Below, piece by piece: positions 51,947 through 62,330 of a DNA stretch of 64,000 nucleotides. The stretch's first letter is position 1; each line of letters starts with the position of its first letter. The translations under genes were made by a program, and so were the position numbers. The notes beneath the pieces are model-generated. The model was not told the origin of the DNA. It saw only the letters and a list, made by a program, of their open reading frames with translations, and ran no database searches. The stretch is taken from assembly GCF_000063605.1 (NCBI RefSeq), contig NC_009497.1:744001-808000 (forward strand), read 5' to 3'. Origin of the DNA: Mycoplasmopsis agalactiae PG2. Lineage in GTDB: Bacteria; Bacillota_I; Bacilli_A; Mycoplasmatales; Metamycoplasmataceae.

Positions 51947-51957
51947 TTCGCTTTTTT
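51934..51957 (+). terminator. terminator overlapping the DUF402 stop codon
   Basis: AAAAAGCGAA / TTCGCTTTTT with the TAA as a 3-base loop; works in both directions and also lies just past the RNase J-like gene. Confidence 0.75.
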
Positions 51958-51983
51958 GTCTTTTTTATAGCTCTTTTGATTTC

Positions 51984-53654
51984 TTACTGTGTGCTTACAG
52001 CTGAAACAACAATAGGCTCCTTGCTAAAGACTTTAAAGATTCTTTTTCTAATTGCTTGCCTGCAAACATTTTGAAACTCTCTTAAACTTTCAAACTTTTT
52101 GCCCTCAATTACATTTAAAAGTGTTGCTTTAATTAAGTCATTTGCTTCTGACTTCTCTTCTTTACTTATTACGCCAACTGTATTAATTTGCACTTTTCCA
52201 ACTATTTTTTTCTTAATTGGATTATATCTAATAGCAACTAAAACCACACCTTCACGACCTAAAACTTCACGTTCATTAAGCACTTCGGTATTTATATCGC
52301 CAACACCAAAACCATCAACAATAACATCGCCAACTTCTTTGATTTTTCTCTTGTATGAGCCAAGTTTACCATTGTCAAAATGCGCAACTTGACCATTTTG
52401 CAACACTAAAACATTTTTAGAGTTAAATCCTACATTTTTAACAATGTACCTTTGCGCATCTTGCAAGTATCTATATAGCCCTTGAACAGGTATTACATAT
52501 TCAGGTTTTAAAATATTAATTAACTTTGCAAGATCTTCTCTAGCTGGATGGTGGTGGAAAAATTCAAAATTATTAAGCTCCATAACCTTAGGACTGACTC
52601 TAGCAATATCATCAAGCACTACAGCTTCTAAAGACTCTAATCCATTGATTGCAGGAGCAATCATTATAACAGTGTCATTTTCTTGAAGTTTTAAATAAAC
52701 ATCATTGTTGTCCGTAATTCTTGCAAATCTTGAGTGCAATCTTTCGACAGTTCCAGTAACTAAAATAACTGCATTTTTTACTTTATTAGCATACTTATAA
52801 TCTAAAACTTTAGGCAATCTCAAATCAGGAACTACTGACTTAATCAAACTTAAAACTTGTCCATATGTTTTTCCATAAGCTATTACTGGTCTTTTTGCTT
52901 CATATGCAAAATCTAAAATTTGACTTATCGAATACATTTCTTCATCATAAGCACCAACAATGATTCTTTGATCAGGTCTTGCACTAAAAAATGCTTCTCT
53001 TACATTTCTTGGTAAAACAATTTTGTCAGCTGCTCTACAATTTTGATTTGAGTTTCCTGAATCAACTATTAATGCCTTAATTTTTCTTTTTGCAAAGAAT
53101 TTTTTAGGCATTTCATCAAAATCTAAGTTTCCATATATACCTAAATTTGCTTCAACAAAATTGAACATAAACAAATAATCACCACTAGGAGTAATAAAAT
53201 CAAGACCAATGTGTCCTGGCATTGAGCCTGCTAATTCAATTGGATTAACAAAAATGTCGCCAACTTTGGTAGGCCTGTCTAAAATATTAATCTTAACTTT
53301 TTTCAAGTCTAACTTATACTTAGACAATCTTTCCATAATTAATACTTTATTGAACTTAGATGTATAAACAGGCACTGTTGGCATTTTCATTAATAATCAT
53401 GGAAGTGCACTAAATGAATCATTTTTAACATCAGTAACAAAAACGCCTTGTATGGCATCCTTGTTTTTAATTAAATAGTTGAAATTAGGAATCAAAGTGT
53501 CGATTTTATTGCTTGAATTAATAGGAACTTTAGCACCTGAGTTAATTACATATATTTTTTTGTTTTCGCCTTTTTCATCAAATGTTTCCAAAATGTAGCA
53601 ATTTTTGCCATTTTCATCAAGTCCACCAAGAGCAAATATATTAATATGGTTCAT
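51984..53654 (-). CDS. RNase J-family protein lacking the metal-binding motif
   Basis: 556 residues with the full RNase J architecture: metallo-beta-lactamase part, beta-CASP part (IIVGAYDEEMYSISQILDFA, VILVTGTVERLHSRFARI), and the C-terminal RNase J domain. The metal-binding HxHxDH that should follow the strand VFVT reads DVKNDS at 75-80, keeping only one Asp. The later His regions are also altered (FEFFHHHPAREDLAKL, VIPVQGLYRYL). So it is probably a non-catalytic J2-like partner for an active RNase J elsewhere in the genome. Start at ATG 53654 after a perfect GGAGG. Confidence 0.88.
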
Positions 53655-53802
53655 TAAGACCTCCATAAATAAAAATAAATTATTAAATTGAAATAAAAAA
53701 ACATAATATTTAATCAATTTTACCACATAAAGAAATTTTGATGATTATGCTTTTATAGTTAATTTTCTGTTTGCTATGCAATACTATCAATGAATTATTA
53801 AA

Positions 53803-53813
53803 CTGTTTTATAG
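53803..53813 (+). repeat. CTGTTTTATAG intergenic word, copy 6
   Basis: Exact copy in the gap between the RNase J-like gene and the coiled-coil protein gene, near the latter's terminator. Confidence 0.7.
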
Positions 53814-53871
53814 GATTTTAAGTCAAATATGCAAGTGTAAATTTTATGCTGACTTTATGGATTGAGTCAAA

Positions 53872-53898
53872 TAAAAAAACAAGCTATGCTCCAGCTTG
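53872..53898 (-). terminator. intrinsic terminator of the coiled-coil protein gene
   Basis: CAAGCT / AGCTTG stem with a 7-base loop; on the minus strand it is followed by seven T. Confidence 0.72.
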
Positions 53899-53902
53899 CT
53901 TA

Positions 53903-54637
53903 TCAATTTAATCTTTCTTCCTCAATCTTTATTTCAAAATTTGTGCCGCTTAATTCCACCTTAGATTCCATCATTTTTGCTTTATTTTGTTCTAAAGATT
54001 TCTTATTCTTAGTTATCTCATTCTTTGTATTTTCAATTTTGTCAAGAATGTTTTGTTTGTCTTTTTTAAGTGATTCAATAATATTTTGTTTTTCAGTTAT
54101 GCCTTTTTTGGTAACTTCAATTTTTTGGCTTAGTTCATTACGAGATTTTTCAGCTTCTTCGAATTTTTTCTTTGCATTTTCTATATCAAGTGTAATTTCG
54201 CCATCAATTTCTATATGTTCATTTTCCAATTCGTTGATTTTTTTATCTGTAAAATCACTAAATGTCTTAAGTATGTTATATTGCCTATTAACGCTTTCAT
54301 ACTTCGTTTGAGAATCTTGTAATTCAGAATTAAGTTTTTCTGCTTCCTTACTTGCACTAGTAATTTCTTTTTCAATTTTAGAAACTTTGGGTGCCGCATC
54401 CTTTTCCATTTTCTCTAAGTTAGCTTCTAAATCATTAACTGTTATAGTTAAATTTTTTATATCTTCATCAGTCTTACTAATAGCACTATGTAATTGTTCT
54501 CTTTGTAAAAGCAAACCTCTTAATTTAACACTTTCAGGCATTCTGCCTTTTGCTGTAGCTGCTGCTACAAAAGCAGGTGAAACTGCAATAACTGCAATGC
54601 TTCCAAATGTCAATAATCTATTTCTAATTCTTTTCAT
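53903..54637 (-). CDS. secreted or membrane-tethered coiled-coil protein
   Basis: 244 residues. Basic N terminus and hydrophobic segment LLTFGSIAVIAVSPAFVAAATA form a signal sequence, but there is no lipobox Cys. The rest is almost entirely Glu/Lys-rich heptad sequence (EANLEKMEKDAAPKVSKIEK, KSRNELSQKIEVTKKGITEK), a long coiled coil. Start placed at ATG 54637 rather than 54670 so that the basic residues lead the signal peptide. Function unknown; probably a surface or periplasm-like structural protein. Confidence 0.75.
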   Translation of the reverse strand: MKRIRNRLLTFGSIAVIAVSPAFVAAATAKGRMPESVKLRGLLLQREQLHSAISKTDEDIKNLTITVNDLEANLEKMEKDAAPKVSKIEKEITSASKEAEKLNSELQDSQTKYESVNRQYNILKTFSDFTDKKINELENEHIEIDGEITLDIENAKKKFEEAEKSRNELSQKIEVTKKGITEKQNIIESLKKDKQNILDKIENTKNEITKNKKSLEQNKAKMMESKVELSGTNFEIKIEEERLN

Positions 54638-54771
54638 AAATTTACCCCGATATTTAACACCTGCAATCATATTTCAAACAAAAAATATTAATAAAATTAA
54701 TAAATAAAAAAATATGCTAATGTGTAAATATTAACATATACAAAATTTACTAATTTAACTTTAAAATAGAG

Positions 54772-55491
54772 CTATTTGACTTTAGAAAAATCAGCATACT
54801 TATTGATTTTTTCTCTTTTTGCTTCTTTTAGTTTAATAACAATTGTAAACTCGCCTTTAGCAGATCCACTCTTTAATTCATTTAAAACTTTGCTTGCATC
54901 TCCGTAATAAAACTGCTCATGAATTTTGGTCATTTCTCTAGCCAAAAACACAGTTGCATCACTATTTCATACTTTATAAATCTCAGTTAAAAATTTCTCA
55001 ATCTTACTATTGCCTACATAAAATACATGAGCATGCTCAGAGCTAAAAGATTCAATCTGTTTAATTCTTTGACCTTCTTTTTCTTTAGGAAAACCCATGT
55101 ACACAAATGTGCTTGATAGTCCGCTAAGCGCAAATGCTGTAATTGATGCACTGACACCCGGAATAATTTCAATACTTATGTTATTTTCATTAGCTAATTT
55201 AACAATTTCAAAACCTGGATCATTAATTAATGGCATGCCTGCATCAGAAACTAAGGCAATGTTTTGCTCATTCTGTACTAATCTATCAATTATTGACTTG
55301 GCAGAGCTCTTTTCATTATTTTTATTATGGATTACTAATGGTTTTTTTATATCATAGGCTGCCAAAAGCTTTGCAGTCACTCTTGTATCTTCACAAGCAA
55401 TTCAGTCAACTGACCTTAGAGTTTCTACTGCTCTATAAGTTATGTCTTTTAGATTACCAATTGGTGTACCAACAATGTAAATTTTACTCAT
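54772..55491 (-). CDS. rsmI: 16S rRNA 2'-O-ribose methyltransferase RsmI
   Basis: 239 residues; 2'-O-methylates C1402 of 16S rRNA. Tetrapyrrole-methylase fold: [61 protein letters not shown] and [13 protein letters not shown]. One TGA=Trp at 54967. It overlaps the holB 3' end by 8 bases. Confidence 0.96.
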
Positions 55492-56386
55492 AAGCACCTA
55501 CTATTTTAGTCAGCATTCTCTCAGTTTGCAAAAAGTAATTTTCGTTAGATTCTAAACTCTCAAGATATTCGTCTATGGTTGTAAACAAGGCAAAATAGTC
55601 AATTTTTGCTTCCTTTAGTTTGCTTGCTACTTTTTTCATTAATGGATTCTTTAAACTGAATTTATTTCAAATTCATGAAAAAATAAACTTAAGACACAAG
55701 ACTAAAAAAGCCATTGTGTTTTTGTTCTCTTTTTTACTAAATTTAGTCAAAAAGACATATAAATGATATTTTTCTTTAAAGCTTTTGTTCACAGCTTCTA
55801 ATAAATTTAATACTAATTCATATGAATCATTATTTAAATATTTCTCAGACTGCGATAAATCATTAAATACATAACTAAAAAATCATGCTTGTTCTTTAGG
55901 ATAGTTTTTATTTATTAATTCTGCTTCTATGTCTAAATAACTAGGGGCTTTAATATTAATAACGATTGAACGTGATTGTATTGTTGGCAAAACTGAATTA
56001 ATATTTCTTGTAGTAAGCAAAAATATTGTGTCTGAACTTGGCTCTTCAATATTCTTTAATAGCGCATTCAAACTAGCATTTGAAGCTTTGTCAATTTCTT
56101 TCAAAATGATTATTTTATAGGCATTTTGGACAAATGAAGCCAGTGTGCTGTTTTCCATTACAGATACAATTTTAGACTTAGATAAATCTTCATTAAAAAA
56201 CATAACATTAGCAGGCAACTCTTGCTCATTTAATGATGTGATTTGACTGTTATTGACCCTGTTAATAAAGTAAATAAGCGATTCATTAATATCAATATTT
56301 GAACTAGAACTAAGCAAATAGCAATGGCTAATCTTATTTTGAGAAATTGAATTATCTAAAATTTTTATTAAATTTTCGCTAATCAT
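55484..56386 (-). CDS. holB: DNA polymerase III delta' subunit
   Basis: 300 residues. AAA+-type clamp-loader subunit: HCYLLSSSS (degenerate P-loop, as expected for delta'), IIILKEIDKASNASLNALLKNIEEPSSDTIFLL, then SVLPTIQSRS. The helical C-terminal domain is divergent. It works with DnaX and delta to load the sliding clamp. Its start overlaps the tmk stop (TAATG). Confidence 0.9.
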
Positions 56387-57033
56387 TAATTATTCTTTCA
56401 TCACTCATCAAACTTCTTATTTTGGAACAGCTTCTCAACTATTTCATCTAAGATTTCAGGAATACTTTGCAAGCCATTAACAATAATAAAACGCTTAGGG
56501 TCTAAATTAATTACTTCTTTGTAAGCGTCAAAAACTTTTTTATGAAATTCTAAGCTTTCTGAATCAAGACGATCACTAATTAGTCTTGAAACATTTCTAC
56601 GGTATTCACTTTGCTCAGCAGTTATGTCAATAAAAATAGTTATATCAGGAATAGTGCTCTCAATAACCATTTCAGTAAGTTGCTTTGCAAATGATAAGCC
56701 TAAACCCCTAACTATACCTTGATATGCATAGAAACTATCGATATATCTATCGCATAAAACTAATTTGTTTTCTTTAAGTGCAGGAAGTATAACTTTTTCA
56801 ATATGAATCCGTCTGCTAGCAGTGTACAAAAGAGCTTCAGAAATTGGCGACAAACGCGACTCTTTGTCTAAAATTAGCTCCCTAATTTTTTCTGATTCTC
56901 TAACATTTTTACCGCCTGGTTCTCTAGTTACTATAAAACTTAGAGCAGGCTTTTTCTCTAATAGTTTTTCAACTAATTTTTGTACAATAGTAGTTTTTCC
57001 GCTTCCGTCCAAACCTTCAAAAGTTATAAACAT
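56386..57033 (-). CDS. tmk: thymidylate kinase
   Basis: 215 residues; dTMP to dTDP. P-loop FEGLDGSGKTTIVQKL, VTREPGG, the DRY motif VLCDRYIDSFYAYQG and TIFIDI. Two consecutive TGA=Trp codons extend the protein to a TAA overlapping the holB start. Follows recR by 16 bases. Confidence 0.97.
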
Positions 57034-57049
57034 ACTGCTCCTAAAAAAA

Positions 57050-57637
57050 TTATTTTGTTCTGTTCTCTATGGCTTGTTTAATGGTGAATTCGTCAATATA
57101 TTCGATATTAGCATTTAATGGAAGCCCTACAGCAGCCCTAGTTACTTTGACGTCAATTTCTCTACAAATTTGCATTAGTTGCGCTGTCGTCATTTGCCCT
57201 TCAATAGTAGGGCTAAGCACAATTATTACTTCAGTTATTTTCTTGGTCTTAATGAAATTAACTAAGTGCTCATAATTAAAATCAACTTTGGCATTTTTTG
57301 GCGACATAGACAATAAGTATGGCAAGACAAAAAAGTATCCATTATAAAAATCGGTATCAAAAATCTTTTTAACACTTGCAACACTTTCAACAACAATCAA
57401 AGTGTTTCATAAATTAAATCGATCACAGTTGGCACATTTTCCGTTTTCAACTATAAAATTGCACTTTTCACAAAATCCAATTTTATCCTTAGTCTCCAAA
57501 ATATACTCTAGTGTTTGCTTGATTTCATCCTTAGGACTTTTCAAAATATAATCTGCAAGCTTTTCAGCCTGCTTTTTAGTTATTGTTGGTATTGACAATA
57601 ACTTCTTGGTTAATTCATCAATAGTTTTAATGTTCAT
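57050..57637 (-). CDS. recR: recombination protein RecR
   Basis: 195 residues; with RecO it loads RecA at gaps. N-terminal helix-hairpin-helix (LLSIPTITKKQAEKLADYIL), a Cys4 zinc finger (CEKCNFIVENGKCANC), a Toprim domain (LIVVESVASVKKI) and the C-terminal Walker B-like GLPLNANIEYIDEFTI. One TGA=Trp. Immediately follows the ybaB gene. Confidence 0.96.
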
Positions 57638-57639
57638 AA

Positions 57640-57930
57640 TTAAAAACCAAAACCTGAAGGCATTGCTGGCATAAGTGCCTGTTGTTTTTCATCAATTTCT
57701 GTAAATAATTCATTTAAAAGTAAAAGAATTACATCTTCAATAATTTCAGGATCTTCTGGATCTAATAAATTGGAGTCTTCAATTTTAATCGACACAATTT
57801 TTTTACTACCCTTTGCAACCACTGTCACACCATGTTTAGAAGCCTTAAATTCTTGCTCCATAAATTCTTCAGTTTTTTGCTCTAATTCCTTTTGCAATTT
57901 TTGCATTTTTCTCAGCGTATTTTGATCCAT
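57640..57930 (-). CDS. YbaB/EbfC nucleoid-associated protein
   Basis: 96 residues, full length for the family. Long N-terminal helix (KMQKLQKELEQKTEEFM), strand core KGSKKIVSIKIEDSNLLDPED and C-terminal helix, ending in a Met/Gly/Phe-rich tail (MPAMPSGFGF). Binds DNA as a dimer. The dnaX-ybaB-recR order is the widely conserved one. Confidence 0.95.
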   Translation of the reverse strand: MDQNTLRKMQKLQKELEQKTEEFMEQEFKASKHGVTVVAKGSKKIVSIKIEDSNLLDPEDPEIIEDVILLLLNELFTEIDEKQQALMPAMPSGFGF

Positions 57931-57946
57931 AATTTTACCTACTTTC

Positions 57947-59791
57947 CTATTTTATAGAGCTTAATAAATCAAACAACTGTTTATTGCTACTGTGCTCTTT
58001 CTCAACCACAACGTCAGCGAAAGCTTTTGCCTTTTTAATCTCATCAGCATTATCACTTCTAAGTATCGAAACAACTTCTAAGGCCACTTCCTTAAACTTA
58101 GATTTTTCATAAAAAATCATATGTTTATATGAGCCAAAATTTTCTTTAATAAATTCTTGAAAATTTTGCTTATAACTAATTGCTTGCAAATAATTAAGAG
58201 CTGAAATATTAGCAGATGTGAGCACAATATAATTTTCCCCAGCAGCCTTAATATTTGTATTTTTAAGCACATCTATAAGTTCTTTGTATTCCTTGTTATT
58301 AGATAAGTTCACTAAATAATTTAAAGTCATCGAAGCACTTTTTAACTGTTGCTGATCAGACAAAATTAAAGCACTTTTTAGTTGCTCAACGCTAAACTTC
58401 GGAGTAAATTCCTTAGCATAATCAAAACTTTTATCATATTTTGGAAACAACTTAATTTTTGGTTCATCTTCGTCAAACTGAGTAAGGTCAATTTCACTTG
58501 TGTTAATTAATGGACTTTCTTCTGAAAAATCACTTTCAGAATCACCTTGCTCATTTGTTAATATGTCACTTGAAAGAATGTCGTTTATTGACGAATCATT
58601 ATTAGATTCAAGCACAATTTCTTGTGTCTGACTTAATATCTCATTTATACTATCAATTCTAGCTTTCTTTTCATCTTTATCAACTTGCATTATTACCTGT
58701 TCCTTTTTTTCTTCTTTAGGCTCTATTTCTCTAGCCATTTTAACTAGGTACAATTCAATTAACTGGAATAAATTGCCACTAGCATAGTACATTTCTTTGA
58801 CTAATTTATAGAGTAATTCGGAAGAATTCACTGCGTATCGTAAATCAAACTCCAGTGTATTAAACTGATCTAGGGTTAAAATTTCAAACAGCGAATCTTT
58901 ATAAGTTTTTTCGTAGATTATAAAGTCTTTAAAAATAGATAATAAGCTTTCTACAAGCTGCTTAGGATCAATACCACCATTTTTTAAATCCTGGAGTAAC
59001 ATCAATGCTTCTTCAGACTTGCCATTATATAAACTGTTAATGATTTTTATCAAATTGTCATTACTAGTTATGCCAAATGAATACATAACATCTGAGAATT
59101 TTATATAACCATTACCATATGCATTAGCTTGGTCAATAATTGACAAAGCATCTCTCATACTTCCTACCGCTAATCTTGCAATATAAGGCAATGCTTCTGC
59201 ATCGTACTTTATGCCTTCTTGTTCTAAAATGCTTTTAATTTGCTTAACAAGCGTGTCATTGCTCATTCTTCTAAAATTAAATCTCTGCACCCTAGATAAA
59301 ATTGTTAAAGGTATTTTTTGAGGATCCGTTGTTGCAAAAATGAAAATAACATGTGCTGGTGGCTCTTCTAATGTTTTTAATAAAGCATTAAAAGCTCCTT
59401 TAGAAAGCATATGAACTTCATCAATTATGTAAATTTTATAATTGCCTACTGAAGGTAGGTGCTGAATTTTGTCTCTAAGTTCTCTAATTGAATCTACACC
59501 ATTATTTGAAGCTGCATCCATTTCAATAATATCAATAGTATTGCTGCCGTTTTCTTCGCATATTTGGCATAGCTTGCTATAGTCATCATTGTTGTGATAG
59601 CAGTTGATTAAATTTGCAAAAATTCGAGCAACCGAGGTCTTTCCAACACCTCTTGGGCCACAAAATAGATATGCATGGCTTATTTTTCTGTTTCTTATAA
59701 TGTTTTTGAGTGTTTGAATAATGTAATCCTGCCCTTTTACATCATCAAAACACTTAGGTCTATATTTTCTATACAATGCTTTATAAGACAT
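57947..59791 (-). CDS. dnaX: DNA polymerase III subunits gamma/tau
   Basis: 614 residues. AAA+ clamp-loader ATPase: LFCGPRGVGKTSVARIFA (P-loop 45-52), a Cys zinc module (CYHNNDDYSKLCQICEEN), IYIIDEVHMLSKGAFNALLKTLEEPP (Walker B), SRVQRFNFRR (sensor 1/SRC) and GSMRDALSIIDQ (sensor 2). The divergent tau-type C-terminal part runs from about 370. Its stop codon is the first three bases of CTATTTTATAG, a one-mismatch version of the 11-bp word. A GGGGTAA site precedes the ATG. Confidence 0.96.
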   Translation of the reverse strand: MSYKALYRKYRPKCFDDVKGQDYIIQTLKNIIRNRKISHAYLFCGPRGVGKTSVARIFANLINCYHNNDDYSKLCQICEENGSNTIDIIEMDAASNNGVDSIRELRDKIQHLPSVGNYKIYIIDEVHMLSKGAFNALLKTLEEPPAHVIFIFATTDPQKIPLTILSRVQRFNFRRMSNDTLVKQIKSILEQEGIKYDAEALPYIARLAVGSMRDALSIIDQANAYGNGYIKFSDVMYSFGITSNDNLIKIINSLYNGKSEEALMLLQDLKNGGIDPKQLVESLLSIFKDFIIYEKTYKDSLFEILTLDQFNTLEFDLRYAVNSSELLYKLVKEMYYASGNLFQLIELYLVKMAREIEPKEEKKEQVIMQVDKDEKKARIDSINEILSQTQEIVLESNNDSSINDILSSDILTNEQGDSESDFSEESPLINTSEIDLTQFDEDEPKIKLFPKYDKSFDYAKEFTPKFSVEQLKSALILSDQQQLKSASMTLNYLVNLSNNKEYKELIDVLKNTNIKAAGENYIVLTSANISALNYLQAISYKQNFQEFIKENFGSYKHMIFYEKSKFKEVALEVVSILRSDNADEIKKAKAFADVVVEKEHSSNKQLFDLLSSIK

Positions 59792-59992
59792 ACATTACCC
59801 CAAAAAGATGCTTTATTTTAAATATTATAATATATTAAATTGTATTGATTTGTATATTGAATTCACCTTTTATTATCATTTCCATATAGCTAACACACTA
59901 GTAATAAATAAGCATAATTCAATAAGAATTTTGAAAATTATTTTTTGTATATAAATTAGCACAAATTTTAAGCATCTAATTTACCAAAAGCG

Positions 59993-60003
59993 CTATAAAA
60001 CAG
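59993..60003 (-). repeat. CTGTTTTATAG intergenic word, copy 7
   Basis: Exact copy in the 250-base divergent gap between dnaX and the frameshifted membrane gene. Confidence 0.7.
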
Positions 60004-60041
60004 TAAAATAGGCAAATTATCACTATCAGAAAGGCTGAGTA

Positions 60042-60706
60042 ATGGAATTTAAAGAATTATTTATTATCCTGGCTATTCTTTTTTCCTTGCATGCAACAAT
60101 TTTGATTTTGCTGCTTTCATCAAAAGCTAAGCATTTTCACACCAAAATAACCTATGCAAAAAAATACCTAATAAAACATAAAATTAAGGTTAATAATATG
60201 TTTTTTGAAGAGGCTAATTCTGTATTAAGAATTGCTCTCATTATTACATTGTGCCATTAATCATAAACTTTCTTTTGATTGTTATTTCAGTGTTTTTAGC
60301 TAAAAACACGCATGATAATGCAGATAGCCTCTTTAAAGTTGCAATTCTTTTTATTGTGCTCTTTGGCATCATTGATTTTGCCTTTTTTGCTTATGTTATA
60401 GTACTGCTAGTAAAATTTTTAAAGTGAAAAAAACTAAATTCTTTAAACCCAGATTGAGTTGAGTTAACACAGCTTTTTGACAAAGAAGTTATTTGTGAGC
60501 AAATTGACGTAGTTCATTCAAAATATACTTTCCAATATTCAAAATTATCATTTAGCAATACAGTAGATTCAATTAAAGATAAAAATATAGAAAAATATAT
60601 TTACTACTGACTAGTGCAAGATTATGACAGGCTAAGAGTAAATAACAAAATTGCTAACATTAATATGTTTTATGACCTATATCATAGATACATAGAACAT
60701 GAGTAA
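60042..60706 (+). pseudogene. membrane protein gene broken by a one-base frameshift
   Basis: First frame: ELFIILAILFSLHATILILLLSS helix, basic linker (AKKYLIKHKIKVNNMF), start of a second helix (VLRIALIIT), then TAA at 60258-60260. From about 60248 another frame continues the same helix (IVPLIINFLLIVISVFLAK), a third helix and a soluble C-terminal domain (NPDWVELTQLFDKEVICEQID) to TAA at 60704-60706. One lost base near 60240 would explain both, giving a ~220-residue protein. Family not recognised. Confidence 0.62.
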
Positions 60707-60741
60707 GTCTTGTGCAAATATACCCATAAATATACTTTCCC

Positions 60742-60761
60742 GGGGCTTAAAGCCCTTTTTT
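60742..60761 (+). terminator. intrinsic terminator before gpmI
   Basis: GGGC / GCCC stem around TTAAA followed by six T. Confidence 0.65.
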
Positions 60762-60831
60762 ATTGCCTTATTTATAATAAAATTTAAATAGCTGTCATAT
60801 ATTAGATATGACTTTGCGTGGAGATCAAAAT

Positions 60832-62328
60832 ATGAAAAAAACTATTTTAATAGTTATTGACGGGCTAGGGCTTAGAGAACAAAAGCAAGGTAATGGATTT
60901 AAGTTAGCAAACACACCCACTTTTGATATGCTTTTTAGCCAATACCCTAACAGTATAATACAAGCTAGTGGTGAATTTGTAGGCTTGCCTGCCGGACAAA
61001 TGGGTAATTCTGAAGTAGGTCACCTTAATATAGGAGCTGGCACAGTTGTTTACACTGGCTTAAGCTTAATTAATAAGGCAATTAAGGACGGGGAATTTGA
61101 AAAAAATCCTGTGTTTAACGAAATATTTAAAGACGTTAAAGACAAAAACACTACTTTACACTTAATGGGTTTACTAAGCCCTGGTGGTGTACATTCACTA
61201 GAAGATCATTTGTTTAAATTGCTTGAAATGGCGCATAATTATGGGCTTAAAAAGGTGTCTGTTCATCCTATTGGAGATGGAAGGGATGTTGCTCCAAAGT
61301 CAATAATTCCATCATTAGAGAAATTACAAGCTTTATGCGATGAATATGGCTATAAAATAGCCACAATCAGTGGAAGATTCTATGGTATGGATCGTGACAA
61401 AATGTTCAACAGAGTAGAAGTTCACTATGAAGCTATGATTGGCAAAGCAGAAAATAAATTTACAAATGTTATTGACTATATCAAAAAACAATATGATGAA
61501 GGAATAAGTGATGAATTTTTCATTCCAGCATGCAACAAGGATGCTGAATTTATCAAAGATAATGATTCAATAATATTTTTTAACTTTAGACCTGACAGAG
61601 CAAGACAGCTTGCACACTTGTTTATTGGCTCAGACTTATATGATGCTAAGCCTAAACATCCTGTTCATATATCAAAATTTGCTTCATTAATGAAATATGA
61701 AGGCATTAACACATTAGTTGCTATTCATGAAATGGAAGTTAAGATGCCAATTGGCAAGGTTTTAGAATTAGCAAACTTATCACAATTAAGAGTTGCTGAA
61801 ACTCAAAAATATGCCCATGTAACCTATTTTATGGATGGTGGCGTTGATGTTGTATTTAAGAACTCAAAACGTATAATGGTACCATCATTAAAGGTTGAAA
61901 GCTATGCTGACGCTCCTCAAATGTCAGCTAAAGAAATTACTGATGAGCTTTTAGCTAACTGTTTAAACTATGATGTAACAATTATGAATTATGCTAATCC
62001 CGATATGGTTGGACACACCGGCAATTTAGAATCAACTATCAAAGCAGTATCATTTTTAGATTCGCAAATAAAAAGAGTAATAGACTTTGCAAACAAAAAC
62101 AATATAACTGTTTTTATCACTGCTGATCATGGCAATGCGGAAATAACTGAAGATGAAAACGGCAATCCTGCTACAAAGCATACAAAAAATCCAGTAATGC
62201 TTATTTGTAGTGATAAAAGTATAAAATTGAAAGATGGAAAACTAGCTAACATTGCCCCAACTATTTTAGATTACATTAATGTTGCTAAACCAATTGAAAT
62301 GGATGAAGAATCGTTAATTGAAAGATAA
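60832..62328 (+). CDS. gpmI: 2,3-bisphosphoglycerate-independent phosphoglycerate mutase
   Basis: 498 residues; interconverts 3- and 2-phosphoglycerate in glycolysis. Alkaline-phosphatase-superfamily metal sites: IVIDGLGLRE, catalytic Ser60 in GNSEVGHLNIGAG, HPIGDGRDVAP, RFYGMDRD, FNFRPDRARQL, NYANPDMVGHTG and FITADHGNAE, KHTKNPV. I chose ATG 60832 (not 60808) because GGAG lies eight bases upstream and the protein then begins MKKTILIVIDG. Confidence 0.97.
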   Translation: MKKTILIVIDGLGLREQKQGNGFKLANTPTFDMLFSQYPNSIIQASGEFVGLPAGQMGNSEVGHLNIGAGTVVYTGLSLINKAIKDGEFEKNPVFNEIFKDVKDKNTTLHLMGLLSPGGVHSLEDHLFKLLEMAHNYGLKKVSVHPIGDGRDVAPKSIIPSLEKLQALCDEYGYKIATISGRFYGMDRDKMFNRVEVHYEAMIGKAENKFTNVIDYIKKQYDEGISDEFFIPACNKDAEFIKDNDSIIFFNFRPDRARQLAHLFIGSDLYDAKPKHPVHISKFASLMKYEGINTLVAIHEMEVKMPIGKVLELANLSQLRVAETQKYAHVTYFMDGGVDVVFKNSKRIMVPSLKVESYADAPQMSAKEITDELLANCLNYDVTIMNYANPDMVGHTGNLESTIKAVSFLDSQIKRVIDFANKNNITVFITADHGNAEITEDENGNPATKHTKNPVMLICSDKSIKLKDGKLANIAPTILDYINVAKPIEMDEESLIER

Positions 62329-62330
62329 TT

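Noticed and set aside
53862-54311. 149-codon plus-strand frame
   Set aside because: Antisense shadow of the Glu/Lys coiled-coil gene, giving a Phe/Ser-rich artefact.
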